This document shows, one piece after another, positions 49,036 to 59,744 of a stretch of DNA of 64,000 nucleotides (position 1 is its first letter; each line of letters begins with the position of its first letter). This stretch comes from Oscillospiraceae bacterium. GTDB taxonomy: Bacteria > Bacillota > Clostridia > Oscillospirales > Acutalibacteraceae. The DNA is taken from assembly GCA_902786285.1 (NCBI GenBank), contig CADABX010000003.1, positions 62,001 to 126,000 on the forward strand, written 5' to 3'. Both the position numbers and the translations under genes were made by a program. The notes under the pieces are model-generated. The model did not search any database. It was not told the origin of the DNA and saw nothing but the letters and a program-made list of their open reading frames with translations.

Positions 49036-49377
49036 TCACACAAGCTCGATGATTGCCATCTCGGCTGCGTCGCCGCGGCGCGGGCCTGTTTTGATAATAC
49101 GGCAATAACCGCCGTTTACATCCTTGTATTTCGGGCTGATTTCGTCAAACAGCTTTTTCACAACATCCTCTTTGGTGATGTATGCGAGCGCCTGACGCTT
49201 GTTGTGCAGCGTATCTTCCTTGCCGAGGGTGATCATTTTCTCGGCCATGGAACGTACTTCCTTTGCCCGTGTAACGGTGGTTTCAATGCTGCCTTTCTCC
49301 AAGAGATAAGTTACCATGCCTCTGAGCATCGCCTTGCGGTGATCGCTGGCTCTGCCGAGCTTTCTGGTACCTGCCAT
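49036..49377 (-). CDS. rplQ: 50S ribosomal protein L17
   Basis: 113 aa. N-terminal [19 protein letters not shown] is diagnostic of L17. Last gene of the alpha operon. In many Firmicutes the general ecfA1-ecfA2-ecfT genes follow rplQ; here a terminator and a gene-free stretch follow instead. Confidence 0.97.
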   Translation of the reverse strand: MAGTRKLGRASDHRKAMLRGMVTYLLEKGSIETTVTRAKEVRSMAEKMITLGKEDTLHNKRQALAYITKEDVVKKLFDEISPKYKDVNGGYCRIIKTGPRRGDAAEMAIIELV

Positions 49378-49408
49378 TTGAAATCACTCCTTTGTTGAAT
49401 ATCAGAAA

Positions 49409-50359
49409 TTATTCGTCCTCAGCTCTGAGGTCCAGACCGAACGAGTGGAGTTTGTTGATCACTTCACCCAGCGACTTTTTACCGAGGTTGCGCACCTTCA
49501 TCATGTCTTCTTCGGTCTTGGTTGTCAAATCTTCCACCGTGTTGATGCCTGCGCGCTTCAAGCAGTTGAACGAGCGCACGGACAAGTCAAGTTCCTCAAT
49601 GGTCATCTCAAGGACTTTTTCTTTTGCGTCCTCGCCTTTATCTACCATGATTTCCGTATCGTATGCCTCTCCCGACAAATCGCCGAACAGAGCGAGATGT
49701 TCGTTGAGAAACTTGGCTCCGAGCGAAACGGCTTCGGTCGCCTTGATCGTCTTGTTTGTCCAGACCTCCAGCGTCAGCTTGTCGAGGTCTGTGACCTGTC
49801 CAACACGGGTGTTTTCAACCGTATAGTTGACCTTCAGAACCGGTGTATAGATCGAGTCGATCGCAATCACACCGATTGCCGGCTGCATGAGCTTTTTGTT
49901 CTGCTCTGCCGAAACATATCCACGACCCTTGTTGCAGGTGATCTCCATATTGACATGGGCGTCCTTGTCAAGGGTACAGATGTGGCTTTCAGGATTGAGA
50001 ATTTCAACTTCCGAATCACACTTGATGTCGCCGGCCAAAACTTCTCCTTCGCCGTTGGCATCGATGTAAATCGTTTTCTCGCCTTCGCCGTGGATCTTCA
50101 AAATCACCTTTTTCAGATTCAGCACGATCTCGGTCACGTCTTCCTTGACGCCGGGGATCGTGGAAAATTCATGGAGCACGCCGTCGATCTTGACGCTCGT
50201 GATCGCATAACCGGGGAGCGAGGACAGAAGGATTCTTCTCAAACTGTTGCCAAGTGTAATGCCGTAGCCGCATTCCAGCGGTTCCACCACGATTTTGCCG
50301 TAGGTACCGTCGGGCGCGATCTCTGCAGTTTCGATTCTGGGCTTTTCAATTCCTATCAT
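49409..50359 (-). CDS. rpoA: RNA polymerase alpha subunit
   Basis: 316 aa. The N-terminal assembly domain ([20 protein letters not shown]) and the C-terminal domain ([20 protein letters not shown]), which contacts UP elements and activators, are both complete. Dimer scaffold for beta and beta' assembly. Lies between rpsD and rplQ as in other Firmicutes. Confidence 0.97.
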   Translation of the reverse strand: MIGIEKPRIETAEIAPDGTYGKIVVEPLECGYGITLGNSLRRILLSSLPGYAITSVKIDGVLHEFSTIPGVKEDVTEIVLNLKKVILKIHGEGEKTIYIDANGEGEVLAGDIKCDSEVEILNPESHICTLDKDAHVNMEITCNKGRGYVSAEQNKKLMQPAIGVIAIDSIYTPVLKVNYTVENTRVGQVTDLDKLTLEVWTNKTIKATEAVSLGAKFLNEHLALFGDLSGEAYDTEIMVDKGEDAKEKVLEMTIEELDLSVRSFNCLKRAGINTVEDLTTKTEEDMMKVRNLGKKSLGEVINKLHSFGLDLRAEDE

Positions 50360-50419
50360 ACGAAACCCTCCTTATTCTATTGTGGTTTTCGTTGCGGATG
50401 TTCATCGTTGCACGATGGA

Positions 50420-51022
50420 TTACTTCGAATACAACTCGACGATGAGATGTTCTTCGACGTCGAAGTCCACATCTTCGCGGACCGGCATTCTGAGCACCTT
50501 GCCCGAAAGCTCTTCTCTGTTGAGTTCAAGCCAGGCAGGAACCGTAATGAACGGAGCATCTGCACCGGTCAACTTTTCAAACAGCACGGAAGAACGGCTG
50601 CTTTGCTTCACAGCGATGACCTGACCGGGTTTCACCTGATAAGAAGGAATGTTGCACTTCTTGCCGTCAACGGTGAAATGCGCGTGAGAAACAAGCTGAC
50701 GCGCCTGACGACGGGTTTGCGCAAAACCGAGATGATAAACAACGTTGTCCAGACGGCGTTCGCACAAAATCAGCAGGTTGTCACCGGCTTTGCCCGGCAT
50801 CTTGCTGGCCTTTTCATAGTACGAGCTGAACTGTTTTTCCAGCACGCCGTAAACGAACTTCACCTTTTGCTTTTCATTCAGCTGAAGCGCATATTCGGAT
50901 GGTTTTCTTCTCATGCCGCCCTTGGGATTACGATTCGTGTTCTTCTTGGCATATCCCATTGCGGTCGGAGATACATTAAGAGCCTTGCAGCGTTTTGCAA
51001 CAGGCTGCGAATTTTTAGCCAT
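50420..51022 (-). CDS. rpsD: 30S ribosomal protein S4
   Basis: 200 aa. The S4 RNA-binding domain is at ERRLDNVVYHLGFAQTRRQA; VSHAHFTVDGKKCNIPSY follows. The N-terminus has a single Cys (KRCKALNVSP), so this is the zinc-free form. S4 nucleates 30S assembly and can repress the alpha operon in other bacteria; no such site was examined here. Confidence 0.96.
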   Translation of the reverse strand: MAKNSQPVAKRCKALNVSPTAMGYAKKNTNRNPKGGMRRKPSEYALQLNEKQKVKFVYGVLEKQFSSYYEKASKMPGKAGDNLLILCERRLDNVVYHLGFAQTRRQARQLVSHAHFTVDGKKCNIPSYQVKPGQVIAVKQSSRSSVLFEKLTGADAPFITVPAWLELNREELSGKVLRMPVREDVDFDVEEHLIVELYSK

Positions 51023-51047
51023 AAAGCTTTTTCCTCCTTGTCAAAAA

Positions 51048-51452
51048 TCAAACACGTCTTCTCTTGGGCGGACGGCAGCCGTTGTGCGGAATCGGCGTAA
51101 CGTCTTTGATCATCGTCACGTCCAGACCGGCGGTCTGCAGTGCACGGATCGCGGCCTCACGACCGGCGCCCGGGCCCTTAACGTATACTTCAACAGTCTT
51201 CATGCCATGTTCCATCGCAGCTTTCGCAGCGGTTTCCGCAGCGGTCTGCGCGGCGAACGGCGTGGACTTTCTGGAACCACGGAAACCCATTTCACCGGCG
51301 CTGGCCCACGACACTGCGTTGCCCTGTGTGTCAGTGATGGTCACGATGGTATTGTTGAAGGTGGATTGGATATGGGCCGCACCGCGTTCGATATTTTTAC
51401 GTTCACGGCGACGGCGGATGGTGGCACCTTTTTTGCCTCCCTTAGCAGCCAT
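51048..51452 (-). CDS. rpsK: 30S ribosomal protein S11
   Basis: 134 aa. [20 protein letters not shown] and the C-terminal [15 protein letters not shown] are diagnostic. Forms the platform near the mRNA exit path. Confidence 0.97.
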   Translation of the reverse strand: MAAKGGKKGATIRRRRERKNIERGAAHIQSTFNNTIVTITDTQGNAVSWASAGEMGFRGSRKSTPFAAQTAAETAAKAAMEHGMKTVEVYVKGPGAGREAAIRALQTAGLDVTMIKDVTPIPHNGCRPPKRRRV

Positions 51453-51470
51453 AATATGATCCTCCTTTGC

Positions 51471-51839
51471 TTATTTCTTCTTGTTTGCGATGGTCTTCTT
51501 CGGACCTTTGCGGGTACGCGCGTTGGTCTTGGAACGCTGGCCTCTTACAGGCAGGCCCTTTCTGTGACGCACGCCGCGATAGCAGCCAATTTCAATAAGT
51601 CTCTTGATGTCAAACGCGGTTTCTCTTCTCAGATCACCTTCCACCTTGAGGTTGTGGTCGATGTATTCACGAAGCTTCGAAACGTCGTCTTCGGTCAGAT
51701 CCTTGACACGGGTGTCCGGATTGACCCCTGTTGCGGCGATGATGTCGCCGGCAGTTTTGCGACCGATGCCGAAAATGTAAGTCAAAGCGATTTCGACTCT
51801 CTTGTCTCTCGGCAGGTCAACACCTGAAATACGAGCCAT
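51471..51839 (-). CDS. rpsM: 30S ribosomal protein S13
   Basis: 122 aa. [20 protein letters not shown] and [20 protein letters not shown] are diagnostic. Contacts tRNA and the 50S subunit through bridge B1. Confidence 0.97.
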   Translation of the reverse strand: MARISGVDLPRDKRVEIALTYIFGIGRKTAGDIIAATGVNPDTRVKDLTEDDVSKLREYIDHNLKVEGDLRRETAFDIKRLIEIGCYRGVRHRKGLPVRGQRSKTNARTRKGPKKTIANKKK

Positions 51840-51874
51840 TTGTCAGTTACACCTCCAAAATTGGTTTCGCGTCA

Positions 51875-51988
51875 TTAGCCCTGACGCTGCTTGTGCTTGG
51901 GATTTTCACAGATGACCATGACTTTTCCCTTGCGCTTAATGATTTTGCACTTCTCGCAAATTTTCTTCACAGAAGGTCTGACTTTCAT
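51875..51988 (-). CDS. rpmJ: 50S ribosomal protein L36
   Basis: 37 aa, too short for many gene finders. [20 protein letters not shown], then [16 protein letters not shown]; the zinc ribbon C-x2-C...C...H is intact, the zinc-dependent form. Start preceded by AAAGGAGG. Confidence 0.96.
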   Translation of the reverse strand: MKVRPSVKKICEKCKIIKRKGKVMVICENPKHKQRQG

Positions 51989-52021
51989 AGAACTACCTCC
52001 TTTAAATATGAAACCTTTCGG

Positions 52022-52240
52022 TTATTTGGATCTCCAAGTGATGCGTCCTCTGGTCAGGTCATACGGAGACATTTCGACCGTGACCTTGTCTCCGGGCAGG
52101 ATGCGGATGTAATTCATACGCAGCTTGCCGGAAATGTGGGCAAGAATTCTGTGGCCGTTGTCCAGCTCCACCTGGAACTGTGCGTTCGGCAGCGCTTCCA
52201 CAACCGTGCCTTCAATTTCGATCATATCCTGTTTTGACAT
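52022..52240 (-). CDS. infA: Translation initiation factor IF-1
   Basis: 72 aa OB-fold protein. [20 protein letters not shown] and [20 protein letters not shown] are diagnostic. Occupies the A site of the 30S during initiation. Confidence 0.97.
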   Translation of the reverse strand: MSKQDMIEIEGTVVEALPNAQFQVELDNGHRILAHISGKLRMNYIRILPGDKVTVEMSPYDLTRGRITWRSK

Positions 52241-52250
52241 AACGGATCCC

Positions 52251-52493
52251 TCACTGAATCTTCACTTCGCGCAATGCGCGTTTCAATCTTCGGTTTGTTG
52301 CCATTGCCGGTGCGTCCAGATGATATGCGGTGGGCAAAAGATGGCGCGGATTTTTGCGCTTGGGCCGTTCGAGCGGCCGCTCCTTGCCGTCGCAAACCAG
52401 CACACCGTGTTCCGTGATATCCGTGACCGCAAGCAGTGCGCCTTTGTCGCGCCCGGCTGTGGAGATCACGACCTGTCCCGTTTCAAACCTCAT
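52251..52493 (-). CDS. KOW-domain RNA-binding protein
   Basis: 80 aa. [20 protein letters not shown] is a KOW motif of the L14e/L24 type, followed by [16 protein letters not shown]. Found between map and infA in many Clostridia; presumed to bind rRNA or the ribosome. Five bases separate its start from the map stop. Confidence 0.85.
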   Translation of the reverse strand: MRFETGQVVISTAGRDKGALLAVTDITEHGVLVCDGKERPLERPKRKNPRHLLPTAYHLDAPAMATNRRLKRALREVKIQ

Positions 52494-52497
52494 ACGC

Positions 52498-53247
52498 TCA
52501 CTCCGTTGTCAGGATGACTGGTCCTGCCTTCGTGATGGCGATGGTGTGTTCAAAATGGGCAGACAGCTTACCGTCTTTGGTTTTGACGGTCCAGCCGTCG
52601 GGCATCTGGCGGATGGCCGCCGTGCCCTGGTTGATCATCGGTTCAATGGCGATTGTCATGCCCGGCAACAGGCGAACGCCGCGGCCGGCTGTGCCGTAAT
52701 TCGGTACGGCGGGGTCTTCGTGCAGCGCCTTGCCGACGCCGTGGCCCGTGTATTCACGCACCACCGAATAGCCCCGTGCTTCGCAATACTGCTGCACCGC
52801 TGCACCGATATCGCCGATCTTGTTACCCGGAACGGCCAGCTTGATCGCTTCATACAAGCTCTCTCTGGTCACGTCCATCAGCCGCTGTGCCTCGTCGGAA
52901 ACGGTTCCGCAGGCAAATGTGGCAGCATTATCGCCGTTATATCCGTGCACCTTGGCGCCAAGGTCAATGCTGACGATGTCGCCGTTTTTCAGAATGCGCT
53001 TCTTGCTCGGAATGCCATGAATGATCTCGTCATTGACGGAAATGCAGGCTGTGGCGGGGAAGTCATACAGATGCAGAAAGTTCGGTTCCGCACCCTGACT
53101 TTTGATATACTCATAAGCGATCCGGTCGATCTCCCAGGTGGAGACGCCCGGCCGAACCGCTTCCCCGGCCACGCGGAGTGCTCCGGCTGAAATGCGGCAC
53201 GCTTCTTTCATCAGGGAAAGCTCGCGTGTGGTCTTGAGCACGATCAT
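52498..53247 (-). CDS. map: Methionine aminopeptidase, type I
   Basis: 249 aa. Removes initiator Met. Metal ligands are visible in SIDLGAKVHGYNGDNAATF, GHGVGKALHEDP and TIAIEPMI. The ATG overlaps the adk stop by four bases. The N-terminus lacks the zinc-finger extension seen in some homologues. Confidence 0.96.
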   Translation of the reverse strand: MIVLKTTRELSLMKEACRISAGALRVAGEAVRPGVSTWEIDRIAYEYIKSQGAEPNFLHLYDFPATACISVNDEIIHGIPSKKRILKNGDIVSIDLGAKVHGYNGDNAATFACGTVSDEAQRLMDVTRESLYEAIKLAVPGNKIGDIGAAVQQYCEARGYSVVREYTGHGVGKALHEDPAVPNYGTAGRGVRLLPGMTIAIEPMINQGTAAIRQMPDGWTVKTKDGKLSAHFEHTIAITKAGPVILTTE

Positions 53248-53882
53248 GCCTGTTCCTCCAATGCTTTGAGGGTCAGTGCCGTTGTATCTGCAACTTCTTC
53301 CTGTCCCTCCACGACGCGCAGATTGCCCTTCGCCTTGTAATAGGCGATCAGCGGTTCGGTCTGTTCATGATAGACACGCAGACGCTCGAGCACGGTCTGT
53401 GCTTCGTCGTCCTTCCGCTGGGTCAGTGCGCCGCCGCAGTTGTCGCAGACGCCTTCCGTCTTCGGCTGTTTATACAGCGTGTGGTAGGAAGCGCCGCAAT
53501 TTGCGCAGACTCTGCGTCCGGCCATCCGTGTGGCGATCTTTTCGTCCGGCACTTCGATGTCGATGACGAGGTCGATCTTGACGCCCATCCGGTCGAGTGC
53601 TTCGGCCTGCGGAACCGTCCGCGGAAAGCCGTCGAGGATAAATCCGTTTTTACAGTCGTCTTCGCGCAGCCTGTCCTGGATGATGCCGATCACGACATCA
53701 TCCGGCACAAGCAGGCCTTTTTCGATATAATCCTTGGCCTTGAGTCCCATTTCGGTCTGCGCCTTGAGCGCAGCGCGAATGATGTTTCCTGTTGAAATGG
53801 CCGGGATGGAAAGATGATCGCAGATCACCTCTGCCTGTGTGCCTTTGCCGGCACCCGGCGCGCCCAAAAGAATCAGTTTCAT
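53244..53882 (-). CDS. adk: Adenylate kinase with zinc-binding lid
   Basis: 212 aa. Interconverts ATP+AMP and 2 ADP. P-loop GAPGAGKGTQ; AMP-binding DGFPRTVPQAEAL; lid with CANCGASYH and CDNCGG (two CxxC, zinc type). GAGGTGA precedes the ATG at 53882; a longer frame upstream is out of family. Between secY and map as usual. Confidence 0.96.
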   Translation of the reverse strand: MKLILLGAPGAGKGTQAEVICDHLSIPAISTGNIIRAALKAQTEMGLKAKDYIEKGLLVPDDVVIGIIQDRLREDDCKNGFILDGFPRTVPQAEALDRMGVKIDLVIDIEVPDEKIATRMAGRRVCANCGASYHTLYKQPKTEGVCDNCGGALTQRKDDEAQTVLERLRVYHEQTEPLIAYYKAKGNLRVVEGQEEVADTTALTLKALEEQA

Positions 53883-53901
53883 TCGGTTCACCTCAGGGAG
53901 A

Positions 53902-55221
53902 TCAATCAAGGAAGCCCTTATAGTGACGCATCATCATCTGGCTTTCGAGCGTCTTGACCGTTTCAAGCGCAACGCCGACAACGATGATCAGGGACGTACC
54001 GCCGAGCGACAGGGTCATCGGTCTGCCGATGAGCTGTGTGAACTGGGTCAGAAGGATCGGGAACAGCGCAACAACGGAAATCAGCAAAGCGCCGAGAAGC
54101 GTGATGCGGCCGAGGATCTTCTGGATATAGTCGGCGGTCGGTTTGCCCGGACGGATGCCCGGAATCATGCCGCTGTTTTTGCGGATGTTGTTGGACATTT
54201 CCACGGGGTTGTACTGGATGCTCGCATAGAAGTATGCGAAGAACAGAATCAGCACGAAATACATGATGCCGTAGGCCCAGTGGCTGGAGGTAAAGACGTC
54301 GAAGAACTTCTTCCAGCCGTCGCTGAGGTTGTCCTCGTTGAGGAACATCTTGACTGTCGGGGGAAGCGACAGGATCGAAGATGCGAAAATGATGGGCAGA
54401 ACACCGGACATATTGACCTTGATGGGGATATGGGTGCTCTGGCCGCCGTACATCTTGCGGCCGACCACGCGCTTGGCGTACTGGACCGGGATGCGGCGCT
54501 CCGCATTGTCCATCCAGACGATGTAAGCGATCATGGCGAGCATCAGGATGATCACGATGGGAACCAGCGCGAAATAGGCGCCGCCCTGCATCAGATAGGC
54601 ATACATCATGTAAACGAGAGTCGGCATACGCGCGACGATACCTGCAAACAGGATGATGGAAACACCGTTGCCGATGCCCTTGTCGTTGACCTGTTCGCCG
54701 AGCCACATGATGAATGCGGAACCCGCGGTCAGAACCGTGATCACAACCAGGCCCTGCAGCACGGCGGAGAAGCCGGTGAACAGCTGCCCTTCGGCGTCAG
54801 TCACAACGTAGCCCTTCGCACGCAGATAGATGAAGTACGCGGTACTCTGCAGCAGTGCAAGTGCGATCGTGGTATAACGGGTGATGGTTGCGATTTTCTT
54901 TCTGCCCTCTTCGCCCTCTTTGGAAAGCTTTTCCAAAGCCGGGATCGCAACGGTGAGAAGCTGGATGATAATCGAGCTGTTGATATATGGGGTGACGGAC
55001 ATGGCGAAAATCGTACCATAGTTGAACGCGTCACCGGTCATCATGCTCAGATAGTTCATAAACGTTTCACCGGTGGGATCGACGATACCCGAGCCGGTAA
55101 TGTTGGTGAACGGAACCGGAATCGCTGCACCGATTCTGAAGATGAGTACGATCAGTGCGGTGAAAAGCATCTTTTTACGAAGATCTGCAATTTTCCAGGC
55201 ATTAATAAACGTACCTATCAT
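53902..55221 (-). CDS. secY: Protein translocase subunit SecY
   Basis: 439 aa with ten membrane segments. The plug and first helices begin IADLRKKMLFTALIVLIFRI; the ribosome-binding loops are around KLSKEGEEGRKKI and KRVVGRKMYGGQSTHIPIKV. Forms the Sec channel with SecE and SecG. Starts one base after the rplO stop. Confidence 0.96.
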   Translation of the reverse strand: MIGTFINAWKIADLRKKMLFTALIVLIFRIGAAIPVPFTNITGSGIVDPTGETFMNYLSMMTGDAFNYGTIFAMSVTPYINSSIIIQLLTVAIPALEKLSKEGEEGRKKIATITRYTTIALALLQSTAYFIYLRAKGYVVTDAEGQLFTGFSAVLQGLVVITVLTAGSAFIMWLGEQVNDKGIGNGVSIILFAGIVARMPTLVYMMYAYLMQGGAYFALVPIVIILMLAMIAYIVWMDNAERRIPVQYAKRVVGRKMYGGQSTHIPIKVNMSGVLPIIFASSILSLPPTVKMFLNEDNLSDGWKKFFDVFTSSHWAYGIMYFVLILFFAYFYASIQYNPVEMSNNIRKNSGMIPGIRPGKPTADYIQKILGRITLLGALLISVVALFPILLTQFTQLIGRPMTLSLGGTSLIIVVGVALETVKTLESQMMMRHYKGFLD

Positions 55222-55222
55222 T

Positions 55223-55675
55223 TCAGATCACCTCGGCCTTCCCGCCGGCGGCTTCGATCTTCTGTTTTGCGGATTCGCTGAACGCGTTGACCTGCACTGT
55301 CACAGCCTTGGTCAGTTCGCCGTGGCCAAGCACCTTCACGCCGTCAAGCGCCTTTTTAACAAGACCCTTTTCAATCAGCGCATCGATGGTAACGGTTTCG
55401 CCGGCGTCAAACGCCTTGTCGATCGCCGCAACATTCACGATCGCCATTTCCGTTCTGAAAATGTTGTTGAATCCACGTTTCGGGATTCTTCTTTGCAAAG
55501 GCATCTGGCCGCCTTCAAAACCGGCGCGCATACCTCTGCCCGCACGGGCCTTTTGACCCTTGTGACCCTTACCGGCGGTTTTGCCCTGGCCGGAACCTGC
55601 GCCGCGACCGATGCGCTTGCGCGCTTTGGTAGAACCGGCTGCAGGAGAAAGTTCGTGCAATTTCATTTGTCGCAC
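55223..55675 (-). CDS. rplO: 50S ribosomal protein L15
   Basis: 150 aa. [20 protein letters not shown] and [20 protein letters not shown] are diagnostic. Confidence 0.97.
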   Translation of the reverse strand: MRQMKLHELSPAAGSTKARKRIGRGAGSGQGKTAGKGHKGQKARAGRGMRAGFEGGQMPLQRRIPKRGFNNIFRTEMAIVNVAAIDKAFDAGETVTIDALIEKGLVKKALDGVKVLGHGELTKAVTVQVNAFSESAKQKIEAAGGKAEVI

Positions 55676-55684
55676 CTCCTCATC

Positions 55685-55864
55685 TTAAGCTTCGGTGACT
55701 TCGAGCAGGTGTGAAATCTTCTTCACTTTGCCCTGGGTCTGTGGGTTGTTCGGCTGTGTAGCCTCGTCCCCGATCTTGCGAAGGCCAAGTGCGTGGGCGG
55801 TGGCGATCTGATCTTTCTTGCAGCCGATCAGGCTTCTCACAAGCTTTACCTTAACATCTGCCAT
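55685..55864 (-). CDS. rpmD: 50S ribosomal protein L30
   Basis: 59 aa, short. [20 protein letters not shown], then [20 protein letters not shown], is the L30 pattern. AGGAGGG precedes the ATG. Between rpsE and rplO as expected. Confidence 0.95.
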   Translation of the reverse strand: MADVKVKLVRSLIGCKKDQIATAHALGLRKIGDEATQPNNPQTQGKVKKISHLLEVTEA

Positions 55865-55877
55865 GATTGCGCCCTCC

Positions 55878-56378
55878 TTAACCTAAAATATCCTGCTCGG
55901 TCTTGCCGCGGATGGCAGCCACTTCTTCGACGTTGCGAAGCTTTGAAAGACCGTCGAGTGTCGCTCTGACAACGTTGCAGGGGTTGTTCGAGCGAAGCGC
56001 CTTGGTACGGATGTCTTTGATACCGACCGTTTCCACAACCGCACGCACCGGGCCGCCGGCGATCACGCCGGTACCGGGAGCAGCGGGCTTGAGCAGCACA
56101 ACGCCTGCGCCGAATTTACCGATGATCTCATGCGGGATGGTGGTGCCCTTGAGCGCAACCTTCATGAGATTTTTCTTTGCGTCTTCAATACCCTTACGGA
56201 TCGCGTCGGGCACTTCACCGGATTTGCCGAGACCGAAGCCGACAATGCCGTTGCCGTCGCCAACAACCACGAGCGCTGCGAATTTGTAAATACGGCCGCC
56301 CTTTACGGTTTTGGAAACACGGTTGATCGTGACAACGCGTTCTGTAAGTTCATAAGCCGATGCATCAATTTTTGTCAT
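55878..56378 (-). CDS. rpsE: 30S ribosomal protein S5
   Basis: 166 aa. [15 protein letters not shown] N-terminal dsRNA-binding fold ([20 protein letters not shown]) and [20 protein letters not shown]. Involved in decoding accuracy. Confidence 0.97.
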   Translation of the reverse strand: MTKIDASAYELTERVVTINRVSKTVKGGRIYKFAALVVVGDGNGIVGFGLGKSGEVPDAIRKGIEDAKKNLMKVALKGTTIPHEIIGKFGAGVVLLKPAAPGTGVIAGGPVRAVVETVGIKDIRTKALRSNNPCNVVRATLDGLSKLRNVEEVAAIRGKTEQDILG

Positions 56379-56396
56379 TCTGATTTACCTCCTTGC

Positions 56397-56753
56397 TTAG
56401 AACTTCAGGCCGCCTTCACGCGCGCCTTCCGCGAGCGCTGCAACACGACCGTGATAGATGTAGCCGCCTCTGTCGAACACGCAAGCTTCGATGCCCTTTT
56501 CAGCAGCACGCTTTGCAAGCAGTTCGCCAACCTTTTTTGCGGCTTCCTGGTTTCCGCCGTACTCGAATTCTTTCTCAACACTTGCCGCAGATGCGAGTGT
56601 GACGCCATTGACGTCGTCGATAAGCTGGGCATAGATGTGGTTGAGTGAACGGTAAACGCTAAGACGCGGACACGCTGCTGTGCCGCTGATCTTCGCGCGC
56701 ACTCTTCTATGGCGTTTCTGTCTGGCTTTATTGCTGTCTTGTCTTGTAACCAT
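56397..56753 (-). CDS. rplR: 50S ribosomal protein L18
   Basis: 118 aa. [20 protein letters not shown] and [20 protein letters not shown] are diagnostic; binds 5S rRNA. Confidence 0.97.
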   Translation of the reverse strand: MVTRQDSNKARQKRHRRVRAKISGTAACPRLSVYRSLNHIYAQLIDDVNGVTLASAASVEKEFEYGGNQEAAKKVGELLAKRAAEKGIEACVFDRGGYIYHGRVAALAEGAREGGLKF

Positions 56754-56777
56754 TGTGATTTCACTCCTTTACCAATC

Positions 56778-57320
56778 TTATTTACCCTTACCGGCTTTGC
56801 CTTCTTTGCGGCGGATATGCTCGTCGGCGTATTTGATGCCCTTGCCCTTATAGGGTTCCGGCGGACGCTTTTCGCGCACTTCCGCGGCGAACTGGCCAAC
56901 CTTTTGCTTGTCAGCGCCGCTGATGACGATCTTGTTCGGGGCCGGCACTTCGATCGTGATGCCGTCGATTTCGGGAACGATCACGTCGTGGGAATAGCCG
57001 ATCTTCATCACAAGATCGGAGCCCTTCTTTTCGGCACGGTAACCGATACCGTTGATTTCAAGCTCTTTCTTGAAGCCGGCGTTCACGCCTTCGATCATGT
57101 TGGCGATCAGCGTGCGGGTCAGACCGTGAAGTGATCTGTTTTCTTTCAGATCGTTCGGACGGGAGACTTTGATTTCGGCGCCGTCTTTCTCGATCGTGAT
57201 ATTGCTGTTGAAGGTGTTGGTGAGGGTACCCTTTGTACCTTTGACCGTCACGGTGCTGCCGTCGACCGTTACGTCAACGCCTGCGGGGATCGCGATGGCC
57301 TTTTTACCGATTCGTGACAT
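56778..57320 (-). CDS. rplF: 50S ribosomal protein L6
   Basis: 180 aa. [20 protein letters not shown] and the C-terminal [18 protein letters not shown] with RRKEGKAGK are diagnostic. Confidence 0.97.
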   Translation of the reverse strand: MSRIGKKAIAIPAGVDVTVDGSTVTVKGTKGTLTNTFNSNITIEKDGAEIKVSRPNDLKENRSLHGLTRTLIANMIEGVNAGFKKELEINGIGYRAEKKGSDLVMKIGYSHDVIVPEIDGITIEVPAPNKIVISGADKQKVGQFAAEVREKRPPEPYKGKGIKYADEHIRRKEGKAGKGK

Positions 57321-57332
57321 GTGGGCACCTCC

Positions 57333-57731
57333 TTACCAGATGAACGCAAGAACTTCGCCGCCAACGTTGGCTTTGCGTGCGTCCTTGTCGGTCATGATGC
57401 CTTTGGATGTGGACAGGATCGCGATGCCGAGACCCTTCATCACCTTGGGCATATCTTCACAGTTTGTGTAAATTCTCAGACCGGGCTTACTGACTCTTCT
57501 GAGACCGGTGATCACCTGGGATTTGTTCGGGCCGTACTTGAGCTGTACGGTGATCATGCCCTGCTTTCCGTCTTCTTCCACGGAATAGCTCTTGATATAA
57601 CCTTCATCCACAAGAATCTGCGCAATTGCCTTCTTCACGTTGGATGCAGGAATTTTCACTGAATCGTGTTTTGCCGAGCTTGCGTTACGAATTCTTGTAA
57701 GCATATCGGCGATTGCGTCTGTAACTTGCAT
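57333..57731 (-). CDS. rpsH: 30S ribosomal protein S8
   Basis: 132 aa. [20 protein letters not shown] and [20 protein letters not shown] are diagnostic. The open frame continues to 57833 but the family starts at the ATG at 57731, which has an AGGAGG site. Confidence 0.97.
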   Translation of the reverse strand: MQVTDAIADMLTRIRNASSAKHDSVKIPASNVKKAIAQILVDEGYIKSYSVEEDGKQGMITVQLKYGPNKSQVITGLRRVSKPGLRIYTNCEDMPKVMKGLGIAILSTSKGIMTDKDARKANVGGEVLAFIW

Positions 57732-57763
57732 AATTCCTTTACCTCCTGATTGATTGCAACTGC

Positions 57764-57949
57764 TTACCAGCTTGCTTTTTTCACGCCCGGGATCTGACCG
57801 GCATGGGCGAGTTCTCTGAAGCAGATACGGCACACACCGTATTTACGAAGATACGCGTGGGGTCTGCCGCAGATTTTGCAGCGGTTATACTGCCTTGTGG
57901 AATACTTAGCGGGTCTTTTTTGCTTAACCTTCATAGAAGTCTTTGCCAT
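57764..57949 (-). CDS. rpsZ: 30S ribosomal protein S14, zinc type
   Basis: 61 aa, the short zinc-binding form of Firmicutes: [20 protein letters not shown] carries the four Cys. Starts [20 protein letters not shown]. Confidence 0.97.
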   Translation of the reverse strand: MAKTSMKVKQKRPAKYSTRQYNRCKICGRPHAYLRKYGVCRICFRELAHAGQIPGVKKASW

Positions 57950-57962
57950 AAGTAATTCCTCC

Positions 57963-58505
57963 TTACTGTTTCTCGAACGGAGCACCCATAAGCGTGAGCA
58001 GCTCTCTTGCTTCTTCGTCGGTGTTGGCCGTGGTCACGAAGCAGATGTCCATGCCGCGGACCTTGTCGATCTTGTCGTAGTCGATTTCCGGGAAGATCAA
58101 TTGTTCCTTGATACCCACGGAATAGTTGCCGCGACCGTCGAACGCGTTCGGGTTGATACCGCGGAAGTCGCGCACGCGGGGCAGCGCCAGGTTGAAGAAG
58201 CGGTCGATGAATTCATACATCTTGTCGCCGCGCAGGGTCACCTTCGCGCCGATGGTCATGCCTTCACGCAGCTTGAAGTTTGCAACGCTCTTCTTGGCCT
58301 TGCAAAGCACGGGCTGCTGACCGGTGATTTGTCTGATATCGGAAACGATCGCGTCGAGGATTTTGGAGTTATCTCTCGCTTCGCCGCAGGCGACGTTCAC
58401 AACGACCTTTTCGATCTTCGGGATCTGCATCACGCTCTTATAGCCGAACTTCTTCATCAACGCGGGTGCGACCTCGTTGACGTAAGTGTCTTTCAATCTT
58501 GCCAT
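57963..58505 (-). CDS. rplE: 50S ribosomal protein L5
   Basis: 180 aa. [40 protein letters not shown]. Binds 5S rRNA. GGGAGG spaces better to the ATG at 58505 than to 58511. Confidence 0.96.
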   Translation of the reverse strand: MARLKDTYVNEVAPALMKKFGYKSVMQIPKIEKVVVNVACGEARDNSKILDAIVSDIRQITGQQPVLCKAKKSVANFKLREGMTIGAKVTLRGDKMYEFIDRFFNLALPRVRDFRGINPNAFDGRGNYSVGIKEQLIFPEIDYDKIDKVRGMDICFVTTANTDEEARELLTLMGAPFEKQ

Positions 58506-58520
58506 CGTCATGTGCCTCCC

Positions 58521-58856
58521 TTATTCAAACTTTGCGCCGCAGTCTGCTTTTTTGCAAACGCGCATCTTCTTCTGCTTGCCCTTTTCTTCCACGATCACGT
58601 GGCCGACACGGGTCGGTCTGCCGCATTTGGGGCAGATGAGCTGAACCTTGTTGGCATACAGCGCGCTTTCCGCCTTGATGATGCCGCCCGGTTCGCCCAT
58701 TTTACGGGGCTTAACATGCTTTGAAACGACGTTGATCCCTTCCACGATCACTTTGCCCTCGCTCGGGCTGACCCGCAGGACCTTGCCTCTTGCGCCACGA
58801 TCTTTGCCGTTGATGACAACGACCTGGTCGCCTGTTTTCACGTGAACCTTACTCAT
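58521..58856 (-). CDS. rplX: 50S ribosomal protein L24
   Basis: 111 aa. KOW motif GDQVVVINGKDRGARGKVLR; the C-terminal CPKCGRPTRVG and CKKADCGAKF pairs form a zinc ribbon. Confidence 0.97.
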   Translation of the reverse strand: MSKVHVKTGDQVVVINGKDRGARGKVLRVSPSEGKVIVEGINVVSKHVKPRKMGEPGGIIKAESALYANKVQLICPKCGRPTRVGHVIVEEKGKQKKMRVCKKADCGAKFE

Positions 58857-58868
58857 CGTGACACCTCC

Positions 58869-59237
58869 TTAAAGTACTTCCGGAGCCAGAGAAAGGATCT
58901 TCAGATAGTCCTTTTCACGAAGCTCTCTCGCAACCGGTCCAAAGATACGGGTACCTCTGGGGTTTTTATCATCGCGGATGATAACGGCTGCATTTTCATC
59001 GAAACGGATATAGGTTCCGTCTTCGCGGCGAACGCCGGTAGCGGAGCGGACAACGACCGCTTTGACGACTTCGCCCTTTTTCACGACGCCACCCGGTGCT
59101 GCCTTCTTGACAGAAGCAACAATGACGTCACCGATATTCGCATATCTTCTTCCGGTGCCGCCCAGCACGCGAATGCACATGAGTTCCTTCGCGCCGGTGT
59201 TGTCGGCAACTTTCAGATAAGTCTGCTGTTGGATCAT
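58869..59237 (-). CDS. rplN: 50S ribosomal protein L14
   Basis: 122 aa. [20 protein letters not shown] and [20 protein letters not shown] are diagnostic. Confidence 0.97.
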   Translation of the reverse strand: MIQQQTYLKVADNTGAKELMCIRVLGGTGRRYANIGDVIVASVKKAAPGGVVKKGEVVKAVVVRSATGVRREDGTYIRFDENAAVIIRDDKNPRGTRIFGPVARELREKDYLKILSLAPEVL

Positions 59238-59266
59238 TGTATTTGGCCTCCTTTAGCTGCACCAAG

Positions 59267-59521
59267 TTATTTGGCTTTTTCGATAATCTCTACCACGCGC
59301 CATCTCTTGTCTTTGGAGAGCGGGCGGGTTTCCATGATCAGGACACGGTCACCGATGCCGCATTCGTTCTTTTCGTCATGGGCCTTCACCTTCACGGTGC
59401 GGTTCACGATCTTTTTGTAAAGCGGGTGACGGACCTTATCTTTGATCGTCACGACGACGGTCTTTTCCATCTTGTCGCTCGTCACGATACCAACCTGTGT
59501 TTTACGAAGGTTTCTTTCCAT
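59267..59521 (-). CDS. rpsQ: 30S ribosomal protein S17
   Basis: 84 aa. [20 protein letters not shown] and [20 protein letters not shown] are diagnostic. Confidence 0.97.
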   Translation of the reverse strand: MERNLRKTQVGIVTSDKMEKTVVVTIKDKVRHPLYKKIVNRTVKVKAHDEKNECGIGDRVLIMETRPLSKDKRWRVVEIIEKAK

Positions 59522-59540
59522 CTGTCAGTTCCTCCCTTTC

Positions 59541-59744
59541 TCAAGAATTTGCGCCGTGAAGCTCGATATCGCGCTGAACCGTCTTGATGCGGGCGATATC
59601 CTTTTTCACTGCACTGATTCTCATCGGGTTGTCGAGCTGATTGACAGCCTGCTGGAAACGAAGATTGAAAAGCTCCTTCTTCAGCTCTGCGAGCTTTTCG
59701 TCCATCTCTGCGGCGGACAGTTTTCTGATTTCACTAGCTTTCAT
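59541..59744 (-). CDS. rpmC: 50S ribosomal protein L29
   Basis: 67 aa. [20 protein letters not shown] is diagnostic; sits at the peptide exit and binds chaperones. Start overlaps the rplP stop by four bases. Confidence 0.97.
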   Translation of the reverse strand: MKASEIRKLSAAEMDEKLAELKKELFNLRFQQAVNQLDNPMRISAVKKDIARIKTVQRDIELHGANS